Positions 42,824 through 53,384 of a DNA stretch of 64,000 bases are shown piece by piece. Location: NCBI GenBank assembly GCA_032718475.1, contig JAUCBJ010007300.1, forward strand, positions 124,001 to 188,000, written 5' to 3'. The notes under the pieces were generated by a model that did not search any database, had not been told where the DNA came from, and saw nothing but the letters and a program-made list of their open reading frames with translations. The position numbers and the translations under genes are program-made. Position 1 is the stretch's first letter. Every line of letters begins with the position of its first letter. Origin of the DNA: Nemertoderma westbladi. Lineage: Eukaryota > Xenacoelomorpha > Nemertodermatida > Nemertodermatidae.

Positions 42824-43194
42824 GTAAGTATATTAATAAACATGAGAGATATTTATTTGAGGGTAATATTATGATAATGTTACCACAGAAACCTTTCGGT
42901 AATTTATTATGGTGTTATATAGTAACCGATATTGCTGAAGGTATGTGCTGTTTTTCATGAATCAAATAAAATACAGTATACCAGTAACTAAACTATACTA
43001 GTATACAGATAAATTTCACATTAAATCTGACCTTGATTAGAGTAAAATATCCTGTATGTGAATATACTATAAATAGGAACATACGGTAGTCGAATACACG
43101 ACACTATTATTAAAAATGCGGACTTTATTGAATCTAGTCTCACCCAAAAATATAGCCTCTCAGCCAAAAATGTAGGTAAATGTTTATGCTTTAG

Positions 43195-43416
43195 GTAGGC
43201 TCTCACACAAACATGGATGTAGCTGAATGTCTCTGCACGCATCTGTCTACGTTCACTGCTGCTCTGTTTCCACTTCCACCCCCAATCAACTTTGAGAGTC
43301 TCAACTTTGACTTTGAGGTGATGTATCCCCTCTACATCCTTATATTCTCGATATTCTGGATCTATGCAATGGTGTTGCTTTGGGCAAGGCGGAAAGATAA
43401 AAGTGATGGAGAAATG
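43195..43416 (+). CDS. Polycystin exon 22 (GPS cleavage site and TM1)
   Basis: Residues 1032-1105. CLCTHLSTFTAAL completes the GPS. In this family autocleavage occurs after HL, here HL/S. The hydrophobic segment YPLYILIFSIFWIYAMVLLW is TM1, followed by ARRKDKSD on the cytosolic side. Donor GTTCGA is weak but phase 0 matches exon 23. Confidence 0.93.
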
Positions 43417-44233
43417 GTTCGAATTTCTTATGCAAATAATATTTAATTGCGTTACATTTTATATCTCCAGTATATAATCAGTTTATAATATTATATTGTA
43501 TTGTTTTTCTTAAAATGTCATTTCTTTTGTGCTCTTTAAATGAAGTTCATGGTTTCTGATTGCTGTTTAAATTACAGTAGGATAAAACGTCTAAAGAAAT
43601 ACATAGGAATTACTTGTATCTGTATCTGTACAGGAGGCTTAACACCTAACTCAAAATCTATACTAACTTCGTAATCTATCTATAAGATAAAAAGTTGTTA
43701 CCAACTTTTAAAATAAGAAAAATATCTCTACTAACTTTTAAAATAAAAAAAAGTCGCTATTAATGCTATAGTTAGTTGCCGTGTTATGGCGCTAACGGCA
43801 TTCCATAGAAATGGGAAAGGCTTCGGAAGAAAAAATCCCGATAGATATTGGGTTGCCGGGTATATGTTGGAGACAATGCGAGGGTAAACTGGGAGAGCAG
43901 AACTGCAACACTCTTTAGGAAACAAGCCCTGACCGAGTAGAGCGGATATGGGGTATCATCCTCTAGACGAGGGAGAAGGAAATATAAGTGAACAGCAGTT
44001 TTTGGGAGGAAAAAGCCAATTTAATTTAATAAGACAATTACTTATTATATGGAAGACTAAAATGATTTGTTATTTTTCTAATATTTTAGGTCTACTGCAG
44101 TGGTTATAAAAGAAATGATGCAGATATCTCTGTTTTATGTTTGAGGTTGCGTTCTATGTTTGTGCAAAACAGAATGGTCTATCAGCAGACTGGAATGATG
44201 TGCAATGACTATTATTGCATTGTTATGTTTTAG
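43417..44233. other. Intron 22, no gene seen
   Basis: No supported coding. A short tandem of CTAACTTTTAAAATAA-like words lies near 43700-43750. Confidence 0.5.
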
Positions 44234-44451
44234 GTTGGTCTTTGTCCTCTGCTTGATAACGACCCCAATGACAACTATTATTACGAAGTCGCAGTCCAAA
44301 CTGGTATGAAGTTCAACGCTGGAACGAAGTCTCACGTATTCTGCCAATTCTTCGGACACAATTCGCAATCCGAGATACATTTATTACGGGATCCAAAACG
44401 CAGTACTTTTGGTATTAACCAACTCAATCATTTCCTATTGGCTACCAAACA
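44234..44451 (+). CDS. Polycystin exon 23 (PLAT/LH2, N half)
   Basis: Residues 1106-1177: YYYEVAVQTGMKFNAGTKSH, then VFCQFFGHNS, the PLAT opening (VxTG, aGTxs, G). Acceptor GTTTTAG, donor GTTAGT, exits phase 2. PLAT domains bind lipids or proteins at the cytosolic face. Confidence 0.94.
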
Positions 44452-44726
44452 GTTAGTATGGGATACTCTAACGTGGAATAAGTTCAAGAACTTGCTTAAT
44501 GCTTGAGTTTTTATCTTATTGTTCATTCGTGAGTCTTTCTTGGACTGTCATTAATCATATTTAGGAATCTCCTCACTAAAACATTGTTCTAAAAGTTGTA
44601 TAATTATCTGAAAACAGTGTTACATATGAAAGTATAGCCCCTCCGGACAAAAGTCACCCCGGACAGTAGCCCCCAGACAGTGTTTACACCATTGTATTTT
44701 CTATTGTGTCAATTGTTTTGAAAAGC

Positions 44727-44798
44727 ACCGTGGTCCCCATGCAGGGAGGGATCAAACCCACGACTTCCATAGAGACGTGAATCATCTACGCCATGGTG
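44727..44798 (-). repeat. tRNA-like (SINE-type) remnant
   Basis: In reverse complement: TGGCGTAGATGATTCACG (A-box-like), then GTGGGTTTGATCCCTCC (B-box-like), spaced as in a tRNA. The stems do not pair well enough for a functional gene. Confidence 0.45.
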
Positions 44799-44895
44799 TG
44801 GAATTTGGATTCTATACATTTATTTTAATATATTATTTATATTTATATTTACTATTACTATTATTATTATTTTAAATTCATATTATTAATTTTAG

Positions 44896-45061
44896 ATCTC
44901 TCGGTGCAATTAAATTCTTACACATTTGGCACGATAATTCTGGCGAGGGACGCCATCGAAGCTGGTATCTCCAATTTGTGTCGATTAAAGATATTCAGAC
45001 GGAAGATAAGTTTGTTTTTATTTGCGATAGTTGGTTAGCATACGACAGAGGGGATGGGGAG
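44896..45061 (+). CDS. Polycystin exon 24 (PLAT/LH2, C half)
   Basis: Residues 1179-1233: LHIWHDNSGEGRHRSWYLQ and FICDSWLAYDRGDGE, the near-invariant iWHDNsG and WL motifs of polycystin PLAT. Acceptor TTTTAG, donor GTATGT, phase 0. Confidence 0.95.
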
Positions 45062-45643
45062 GTATGTAATACGTAATAATTACTCTACGAATGACTAAGT
45101 ATTGTTTATGTAATACTTCATCCATGGGGGGGGGGGGGGGGGGGGTGGGTGTTGAGTTCCCCTGAGTAAAAGCCCCCACCCTCCCATGACCACGAGGTGA
45201 TGAGATGAGTTAAAGGCTCCTCTGACTCCTGACGATATTGTTTAGAATAGACTAAGCTATACTCACTGTATGTCCAAGTTTGCATGACCTGGTAGAAGTA
45301 GTAAGCTAAACAGATATACTACATATAAAGCTATACTTTCAGTTTCTTGCCTTATTGATACAACAACTGCACAGGTACCAGATGTTCCATACACATTAGC
45401 GGGTACAGCGGGTTTTACCCGCAGTCCTAAAGGTTGTCTTAAACATTATACTACACTGCTGAGTAGTGGTCCACTGATTCCAAATATTATAACCTCCCCC
45501 AAATTCCTGTAACATCTTCTACTTCTTCTACATCCATCTACTTCAGAGACCATGTCATCTATTCCTTGGACAAGGTCTACCATTACCTTCTAGCATCCGA
45601 AATGATAAATACAGTACAAATATATCCAAGGATTGTGTTTCAG
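45062..45643. other. Intron 24 with G-run
   Basis: A run of G's at about 45126-45145. No gene; the ORF beginning 45566 is the leader of exon 25. Confidence 0.55.
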
Positions 45644-45793
45644 ATTGAGCGCTACATAAATGCGGCGAGTACCGCATCGCGGAGAGGTTTCGATAACCTA
45701 TTCGGAGAGCAATCTAGAGAAATGTTTGCAGATGACCACATCTATGTCTCTGTGTTTATGCGACCACCAAGCAGTCCATTTACCAGGGTTCAG
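45644..45793 (+). CDS. Polycystin exon 25 (post-PLAT)
   Basis: Residues 1234-1283. DDHIYVSVFMRPPSSPFTRVQ corresponds to the DxHxWxSxxxRPxxSxFTRxQ motif preceding TM2. The open frame starts earlier (45566) but acceptor TTTCAG at 45642-45643 sets the exon edge. Donor GTACGT, phase 0. Confidence 0.93.
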
Positions 45794-46409
45794 GTACGTA
45801 CAAAATCTAGGTATTCTAATTTTATAGCGGCACACTATCGCGACCTTTTTGTTCTATTCACGCTTATTTTAATGTGAACTGAATATTTTTTAATATAATA
45901 CTGGCATCAACCAGGGTAATCAACGAAATGAAAAAATAATATTTCTTTCTAATTACGTAACCTTGTCAATGTCTGACAGAGGTTGTGCAAATTTCGAAGA
46001 TCGTTTGATTAGCCCCGATATATGTTTTAGGTTTAATGTACATCAAGTATAAATGCGTCACATAATGTACCAAATTTATAAAATTGCTGTTGAAATGGAC
46101 TTAATAGTCATTTAATACGGTGGTGCATTGAATAAATGGAATAGAGAGATATAAAACTTACAAAACGTACGAAAAAAACTGCTGAGTGAAAATGGTTTTT
46201 TGAAATTTTTTTGGTCTGATTCATGTTTTGCACTGAATGTTCCATCGAATGAAAAAAACTACATTAAATATTGTGGAAAGGTGAAAATAAGTGTAAGTGT
46301 CTGTCATCTGTAATACTGCCCTATTGGCCTGAGAAGCAATATCTGAGGCAAAAGGCTCGTGACAAACTTAATTTTTTTATTTTTATTAAGTATACATTTA
46401 TTTTTTTAG

Positions 46410-46496
46410 CGGTTGACTTGTTGTTTAGCATTTGTTTGCTTGGAGTTTGGAGTCGCTTGCGCGTATTATACGACGACTTTAGCCGGCCAAGGCTCC
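46410..46496 (+). CDS. Polycystin exon 26 (TM2, small exon)
   Basis: An 87-bp exon, residues 1284-1312, reading RLTCCLAFVCLEFGV, then a hydrophobic end. It continues exon 25 (FTRVQ/RLTCC) exactly as in polycystins. Acceptor after seven T's (46401-46409), donor GTAAAT, phase 0 at both ends. It is hidden under a longer open frame in another phase. Confidence 0.9.
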
Positions 46497-47166
46497 GTAA
46501 ATCGAATCTTACTTGGACCGATACCAATTCCCGTGCAACAGGTTGGACGAACAGCTAGAATTATATATTATTAGACTTCCTTACCACTTTTGGAATATTT
46601 GCACAACAACTAGACGATTGATTGTACGTGGCAGGACAGGACATTTAAATATTTAGATATTTAGTGGTTGTTATTGTTACTTTTTCAATTGGTATGGATA
46701 TGCTTTATTAATATCCAGTGTGGTCATGATTACAGTAGGGGATTAGTAGTCCTACTAACTGGACTATCATTTGAATCAATGAGTCAACTTCATAACTATT
46801 TAACTAAATATTTGATTTATTCGATTTTAATTATACATCAAGAGATGACAAGGCAAAAAGTTATTTGTTATTACTGCAATGCGTTAATATATTTCACAAA
46901 ATTGTTTTTTCACCTTCCCTTATTTCTTTTTCAACTTTTTTGCTCGCTTTCAAAGCTACCGCTCCCGCCGAAAAATCAGATATTTATATCTTTAGAAAAA
47001 AGTTCCACCTTTGCTCCTTAAAGGCGCCTTTGAGGATTAAAATCATTTTTGTTCCGTTATAATAAATATTAAATTTAAAATTATTAACATACTTAATAAT
47101 AGTATAATATAGTACACTTCCGTAATTGTCATGTTTCCACTGTATAATTATATATTTTATTTATAG

Positions 47167-47301
47167 TTTGGTATCGGGTTGATGTCAGCTATAATGGTAT
47201 TTCCTCTCACTACTATTATAATTGTTCTCTTTCGATACTCAAGAGCGAAACTAAGCAATGAGAAGAAAGATCCAAAGAAGGCTAACTATCAATTATTTCC
47301 T
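47167..47301 (+). CDS. Polycystin exon 27 (TM3)
   Basis: Residues 1313-1357: GLMSAIMVFPLTTIIIVLF, then a basic tail RYSRAK. The GLxSxxxxFPxxxxxxxLFR block is characteristic of PKD1 TM3. Acceptor TTATAG, donor GTAAGT, phase 0. Confidence 0.94.
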
Positions 47302-47714
47302 GTAAGTTGGCCTACGCTTAGCTATGTAGGGTAGGCCTACCGAGGTCAATAAATACATAGTCTGGAAACTAATAGTTAGTGGTGGTCTATCTGTATCCAG
47401 TGTGTACCGGTAACGGGCCTGACTCATATGATGTGTCCTATGGACGTTAATGTAATGTCAACCACCTTATAAGCCGAATAAATTCACCAGACCTATAAAG
47501 TTATACATTATATAGCTCCGGTTCTACCTACGGAGTTACATTTCCATATATTTCCACTATTTACCCCATGTCTCCATATTTGTATATAATTTATTATAAA
47601 AAATGTTGGCCTATTTTGTGTAAGGTATTGTATAGGTATTGTGTAAGGTAATTGTATTCACCCATTTCTAGGCCATGGCCGCTATTCAACAAATATATAG
47701 TTAAATTTTTAACA

Positions 47715-48627
47715 TTAAGGGGGGGGGGGGGGGGGGCCTCCTTGGGTAAAATTTTCACATTTTTGGTTTTTTATTTCATCTGATGCAGAATTTAATGGGG
47801 AGTTCAAATCTTGAAACAGTTTGGCGAGATCTTTTTTAGTTCTCGAGTTATCGCTGTTTTTACGTCTATCCCTTTGTCCGTCAAAATTTAGAAGACAGAC
47901 AGACAGACATGCTGTCAGACAGACATATTAGATGCCACCAAACATTAAAACCACCATCAGAAATGAAATCACCGACCCCGAAAACCCCTATATTGATAAT
48001 TTTAGTGAGTTGGTATGAAGCCATAGTGTCAAACATTACTGACCGATTAACAGACTACAGACAGTCAGGTTTGAGCGGGAACGTTCAAATTTTAAAGCAA
48101 ATTATCTCGGAATTACATTTCACGATATTTCCATTTTTTAAAATACTACTCCTCCGCCGTTTTTCACCCAAATTCGATAATTTATGGCTCGTTTGAAAGG
48201 TTTTTGAACATCTTGAAAAATTATCCAGCACTTTTTCGAAAAAAATATTTTTTTTAATATTATTGAAAATTTTCATTAATTTTATTAATTTTAATTAATA
48301 AATTTAATTAATTTACTTAAAAATTTATAATTTAAAAAATCGGCTGGATAATTTTTGTAGAAACGATGGTGCTGAGTCCAAAAAAGTTGGTTTAAAAAAA
48401 ATTCGATAAATATTAAGGGACTAGTAGTGTTTTTAGTGAAATATTTAATTCCGCCACTCGCCGCTAGAGGGATACAAAAAAATTTAAAATTTCAATTTTT
48501 GTTGCTCTTTGGCCTTCCCCACGTTGGCTGAACACAATATAACAATGATATTGACCTAAAAAACGAGGTTTGAGCTGTTTAAAGAAAAACTCTCCTGAGG
48601 GGGTACCCCCCCCCCCCCCCCCCTTAA
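47715..48627. mobile_element. TTAA-flanked element with G18/C18 ends
   Basis: TTAA (47715-47718), then 18 G's; at the other end 18 C's (48606-48623), then TTAA (48624-48627). TTAA duplications are typical of piggyBac and Kolobok elements. The interior of about 870 bp has no transposase. A (GACA)n stretch and an ACATTAAAACCACCATCAGA block have relatives in two later introns. Lies 27 bp before exon 28. Confidence 0.7.
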
Positions 48628-48653
48628 ACTGAAACTTAATCTTTGTTTTTCAG

Positions 48654-48801
48654 AGTTATGATGAAAAGAAGCAGAACATGAGAAAGAAAAGGAAAGGATT
48701 TTCGCTTCCACATTGGTGCTCCTATATCGCATGGGTTCTGTCTATCTTGGCTGTACTAATTGGCCTATTTCTTCTGCTATTCTATGCCGCAAGTTTTGCA
48801 G
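48654..48801 (+). CDS. Polycystin exon 28 (TM4)
   Basis: Residues 1358-1406: a basic loop (KKQNMRKKRKGFSLP) then HWCSYIAWVLSILAVLIGLF, TM4 with the WCxYxAW signature. Acceptor TTTTTCAG, donor GTAGAC, exits phase 1. Confidence 0.94.
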
Positions 48802-48979
48802 GTAGACGTGGCAATTAATGAAGACAAATAATATAATTAATTATTTTGACTGTAATTGATGCTCCATTTAACTTCTGCATTTAGTGTCCCCTAAATTTTA
48901 TTATTAGTATAATTATCAGGTTAAATTATTATGAAGATCATAAGTTTAGATATATTTTATAAGGTTATTGCGAGAATCT

Positions 48980-49543
48980 TCCAGTACCTAGGATCATGGA
49001 TAGTGAGTAGCAAAAAGGACATAGAAGTTAGGAAAGCAAAGGCTTGGGTAGCTCTATCAAAAATGGATACCATCTGGAAATCAGATCTCTCCAGGCACCT
49101 GAAGACTAAGTTCTTTCGAGCCTCAGTGGAAAGTGTATTTCTATATGGGGATGAGACCTGGACACTGACTAACTCACTTGAACAACGAATTAATGGTTGC
49201 TACACAAGACTACTAAGGACAGCTGTAAACATCAGCTGGAGACAACACATGACAAATCCAAGCTTTATGGTACAATACCACCTGTATCAACCACCCTCCG
49301 TGAACTCAGATTAAGATTCAGTGGGCACTGCTGGCGAAGTAAAGGCGAGGTCATACCAGATCTACTTTTCTGGCAACCAACTTATGGAAATCGTAGTCGC
49401 GGACAACTGGCCATAACATATATAGATCAACTTGAAAGGGATACTGAACTTGGGAGAAACGAAATTGCGACAACTGGAGAATCGGGAAGCCTGGAAGGAT
49501 CTAATTTCCACTGTCCGAGTTCGCTCGACCTATTAGTAGTAGT
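48980..49543 (+). mobile_element. 5'-truncated LINE with target-site duplication
   Basis: Both edges carry ATTGCGAGAATCT (48967-48979 and 49544-49556), a 13-bp duplication. The body is the 3' end of the LINE family at 23155 and 61463: FQYLGSWI, RKAKAWVALSKM, TLTNSLEQRINGC, LRFSGHCWRSKGEVIPDLL. It ends in a (TAG)n tail. The long frame is broken by a frameshift near 49260. In intron 28, sense. Confidence 0.92.
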
Positions 49544-49556
49544 ATTGCGAGAATCT

Positions 49557-50490
49557 AAGATATTCCCTTAAAACCTTCAGAGGAGTTGGTAAAAATTCAG
49601 TTGACTATAGAGCAGATTAAAATGTTGAATGCCCTACGGGTCCTGGTACAATATCCCCTGGACATCCCCATGAAATCTGTGTGCGCAACTTTTGCTTAAT
49701 TTGTTCTTCAATTTTGGCTAACTCGAGGGTAGGTTCCTTGTAAATAATAGAGTGCTCATTTTAAAAGCAAATTAGTGTTTTCGGTAGTGTCCAGAGGTGA
49801 GGGGGACTGAAGGGGGCAATAAAAATTAATTCTCCCTCCCCCCTTGCCTTGTAGTGTCACAAGTTCACAACTACATCAATAGTAATGATATGTATCTTGC
49901 TGTTTTCTAATGGGCTTATAAAGTACAATACTAGTAGTGGTGCCTTATTAATCAATAAAATGCACGACTAATAACTTACAGTATAATCGAGTAAGGTCAG
50001 TCGATTTCTAAGTAATGAATTGAATTGCACTCAATAAAATCAATTAAGTGATTTTATTTTCATGTTTGGATGAATGTAGTCTGTCTGTTAATACATTTGA
50101 CAGACAGACAGATATTGAGTCCGGCAGATAAACAGAAAATACCGCCAAACATGAAAACTCACATCAGAAATGAAATCCCTCAATAGGAAAACCTCCAATA
50201 TCGAAATTGTTAGCGTTTTGTTTCATTATTGTTAGTCTACGTTTATTAACAAACATTCTTACAGACAGTTTTCAGCGGGAAGGTTCAAAATACAATATTT
50301 TGTCTAACTACAGTACTGTGTAGTTTTTTCGATTTGTCGGAGGCAAAATATATCTAGAGCTTAAATCAAATATACCATTAGAAAGCTTGAAAAATTTTCT
50401 ACAAAAAGAGATGTATTCCAAAAATTTGAATTTTGGGACATGTGTCCTTTCTACTGCAACCGCCACATTTTTCATATATCTTTATATTTA
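49557..50490. other. Intron 28 distal, second copy of the (GACA)n/TCAGAAATGAAAT repeat
   Basis: Between about 50090 and 50300 the sequence resembles 47890-48100 (CAGACAGACAGA, CATCAGAAATGAAAT, TTCAGCGGGAAGGTTCAAA). No gene. Confidence 0.6.
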
Positions 50491-50554
50491 ATACTTATTG
50501 CAAAAAAGACGCAAGATGGCGATGGTTAATACGGAAGATTACCGACCAACATTA

Positions 50555-50880
50555 ACAACCAAGTTTACCAACCAACTTTACTACCGGCCAACTTTTACCG
50601 AAAAACTTTCCCAACCAACTTTACCGACTAACTTTACTGACCAACCTTACCGACTAACATGAACATCCAACTTTACCAACCAACTTTACCGACTAACTTT
50701 ACTGACCAACCTTACCGACTAACATGAACATCCAACTTTACCAACCAACTTTACCGACTAACTTTACTGACCAACCTTACCGACTAACATGAACAACCAA
50801 CTTTACCAACCAACTTTACCAATAAACTTTACCAACCAACTTTACAGACCAACTTGAGAGTCAAACTTTACCGACAAAGG
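50555..50880. repeat. Minisatellite, 65-bp higher-order unit of CCAACTTTACCGA words
   Basis: The anchor TTACCGACTA followed by ACTTTACTGA falls at 50621, 50686 and 50751, giving a 65-bp period. The unit itself is built of about five 13-bp ACC(A/G)AC-type words. Lies about 70 bp before exon 29. Confidence 0.88.
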
Positions 50881-50948
50881 TTTATTTTAACTTCGTACGT
50901 GATAAATAAAATATGATTTAATTATTTACAACTTCTTATATTTTGTAG

Positions 50949-51061
50949 GAATTCCACGTAAACCGTGGAATATGGATCAGCTGCAACAAGAAGTCGCCGA
51001 TATGACGTTGGCAATGGTGACGTCGGTTTTTACATCTATATTTTTAATGCAGCCATTAAAG
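50949..51061 (+). CDS. Polycystin exon 29 (TM5 start)
   Basis: Residues 1408-1444: MTLAMVTSVFTSIFLMQPLK, matching the family motif S.FQSxFLxQPLK. Acceptor TTTGTAG, donor GTACGC, phase 0. An inverted-repeat element begins about 50 bp into the next intron. Confidence 0.93.
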
Positions 51062-51107
51062 GTACGCATCTAGCTACCTCCTACGTATAACTTTATGCAC
51101 TATATAC

Positions 51108-51992
51108 ACCACGTCCTGGAATATATTGTCGTTATTCAGGTACCTGGACCACCCCCCCCCCAAATTTTTCTACGAATCTTAATGAGATAGCATGGAATTT
51201 GAAACAGAGATAGTTTCACCTCCCTCCTCCTTGCTGGGTGAGCTAGAATTTTTATTTTTGCCTTCATTCTTTAGGTACATGCGTTTGAAAAAGGTGTCTC
51301 CGTCGTTATTGCGCCAGTTACACCGCAGTTATTCTTCAACCTTATAGCGATTTGTTGATATTGACGGAAAGCTGGCCATGTAAGGATTCCAAATATGTAT
51401 CACAATCTGAATTTCGTCGTAAAACAGCAGAGATATGGGCATTCTAAAGTTGCATGGTTTTACACCTTTGCAAGGTTATTTTATTCTATTAAAAAAATAC
51501 ACCATATTCTCGAACATGTTGTTTATCCCATACGTAGGTGGGCAACAATGCAATAACTCTGTAATCGTACTATTGCGTATCATATATAAACAAAGTGTTC
51601 TAGAATATGGATTATTATTTAAATATAATAAAATAGCCTTGCGCAGATGCTAAATCATACAACATTTGAACGCTCATATCTTAGCTATATCGACCTTATT
51701 CAGATTATGATACATATTTGGAATCCGTGCATGGCCAGCTTTCCGTCAATATCAACTATCGCTATAAGGTTGAAGAATAACTGCGGTGTAACTGGCGCAT
51801 TACCGACGGAGACACCTTTTTCAAACGCTTGTAGCTAAAGAATGAAATCGAAAATAAAAATTCTGGCTCACCCAGCAAGGAGGAGGGAGGTGAAACTATC
51901 TCTGTTTCAAATTTCATGCTATCTCATTACGAAAAATTTGGGGGGGGGGGGTCCAGGTACCTCAATAACGACACTATATTCCAGGACATGGT
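51108..51992. mobile_element. Long inverted-repeat element in intron 29
   Basis: Arms of roughly 290-300 bp: 51108 to about 51400 pair with about 51695 to 51992. Matching blocks include CCTGGAATATA, TGTCGTTATT, GGTACCTGGACC, TTTGAAACAGAGATAGTTTC and CCTCCTTGCTGGGTGAGC. A loop of about 300 bp with no recognised protein. Non-autonomous DNA transposon or fold-back. Confidence 0.88.
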
Positions 51993-52110
51993 GAACATTT
52001 GTCATGAATAATACGTAAATAATAAGCCTAATACTACAGTTGTAGTTAATATTACTTGTCTCTATGTTTCTCTACTGTGAGTACAGCCTCTGTAAAAATA
52101 TATTTTTTAG

Positions 52111-52228
52111 GTAGTCTTTGTTGCGATAATAATGGCTGTTTTCTGTAAACCAAAAGTCAATGAAATGGACTACGAAGTGGAGGAACGCATTGAACTAGAT
52201 GAGGATGATGGTTACCTTCATGATCCAG
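52111..52228 (+). CDS. Polycystin exon 30 (TM5 end, acidic loop; last exon seen)
   Basis: Residues 1445-1483: VVFVAIIMAVFCKP, then an acidic cytosolic loop (YEVEERIELDEDDGYLHDPG). Acceptor TTTTTAG. The exon probably ends at GTTATA (52229, phase 1). Reading on gives Tyr-Ser and TGA at 52238-52240. The remaining six helices expected of polycystins were not found downstream. Confidence 0.9.
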
Positions 52229-52240
52229 GTTATAGTTGAC

Positions 52241-53384
52241 ACTAAAATAACTTAGTAGTCCGGCAGATATGCCGTTTTATAACTGAACCTTGCATGGGAG
52301 TATATATTAAATGTTTTGGGTGATTTTTGTAGGAAATTGTATTGTGACCAATAATCCGATGATGGATGCTGAGTTTGCATTATTGATAGTTTTGTGTAAT
52401 TTGCAATTTAGAAAATTGTCCACAGCAACAACGGTTAAGACAATACATACAATTCATACCCCTGGCTCTGATGGATCAAATTTCGTAAATATTTATTACT
52501 GCAAAAAATTTTCCTACTGCAGTATAAATTGTGTGTTACTACAGTAAAAATGTACTTCAGTAACGAATATTTATTACTGAGGTAAATAAAAAAATTTTCA
52601 ACTGCAAAATATCAACTGCGGTATATTTATCTACCTCTCGGTCTGTCAAAATCTAAGACAGACATACAGACAACCGACAGACGGCCAAACTACATTCCAC
52701 CAAATATTAAAACAGACACCGGAAATAAAATCAGTGACCCCTAAAACCCCCATAAATATAATTTTAGCTTGGTGGTGTGCTTCCTTCATGTCAGACACTA
52801 TTAACCAACCAGAACCCATAAAAGGTCGTTTTCGCGGGAAGGATAGAAAATACTACTACTCCGCCATTTCTTAACCATTATCCCCATTTTTTGAATGAAA
52901 AATTACAAAAAACAAGGGTTTTTTCAGTTTTTAAAAAGTTCAGTTTTTACAAAATAGCCAATTATCACAAATAGAAAACAAAAATACAAAAAGTGGGTGA
53001 AAAATATGATGAAAATGAACAAGCTGGTTCCAAAAAATGTTGTATCGGAAAATAAGGGAGTAGCCTTTTTAGTGAAATTTTTAAAACAGGGGGCGTCAAA
53101 AAATTTATTTTTCAATTTTTTTATTTACTTTTTATGATTCTCTTTTCGATGGTATTTTGTTTTCTATGCATTTTTCGACCACATTGGAGACATGTACATA
53201 ATAAGAAAAAAAACGTAGAGGAGCGGGGGGGGGGGGGGGGGGGTGGGGTTGCTACCACCAATAGGAGACCCCTGCCAGAATTACGATGCTCGGAGTCCAG
53301 AAAATTACGCTCTCTATATGTATATGTATCTCTTGAAGCAACAGTGTAGATGATGTTCTAGAATTTCTTCACCACCACAACATT
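52241..53384. other. Downstream of exon 30, third copy of the (GACA)n repeat and G-run
   Basis: About 52630-53110 resembles 47890-48400 (AAGACAGACATACAGAC, CCACCAAATATTAAAAC, GGGAAGGATAGAAAATACTA). A G-run at 53225-53243 follows. The ORF at 52311-52547 has no family resemblance. Confidence 0.6.

Larger units (their letters stand above)
184..52228 (+). other. Polycystin-1 family gene (REJ-GAIN/GPS-PLAT-TM), 30 exons, partial at both ends
   Basis: Thirty exons with GT-AG introns can be joined in one frame without a stop, giving about 1,483 codons. The order is diagnostic of the PKD1/PKD1L/PKDREJ family: a REJ module (about residues 1-470), a GAIN-like region, a GPS site (cysteines, WISDGC, CLCTHLS), TM1, a PLAT/LH2 domain (VAVQTG, IWHDNSG, WYLQFVSI), the post-PLAT FTR motif, then RLTCC, GLMSAIMVFP, LPHWCSYIAWVLS and MQPLK blocks. 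These proteins are membrane receptors or channel subunits; GPS autocleavage is known in the family and expected here. The gene lacks its 5' part and the last six helices within the window. The closest paralogue cannot be named from sequence alone, so no symbol is given. Intron sizes run from about 120 bp to 12 kb, inflated by transposons. Confidence 0.93.

Noticed and set aside
44727-44798. Functional tRNA gene
   Set aside because: A- and B-box-like words are present but acceptor and anticodon stems do not pair; more likely a SINE relic.
46271-46558. ORF with hydrophobic FIFLAVDLLFSICLLGVW
   Set aside because: It is another frame of the real exon 26 (46410-46496), which gives the polycystin TM2 sequence.
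52311-52547. Continuation exon of the polycystin after exon 30
   Set aside because: An AG lies before it and the phase fits, but the translation has no resemblance to the loop or TM6 of polycystins.
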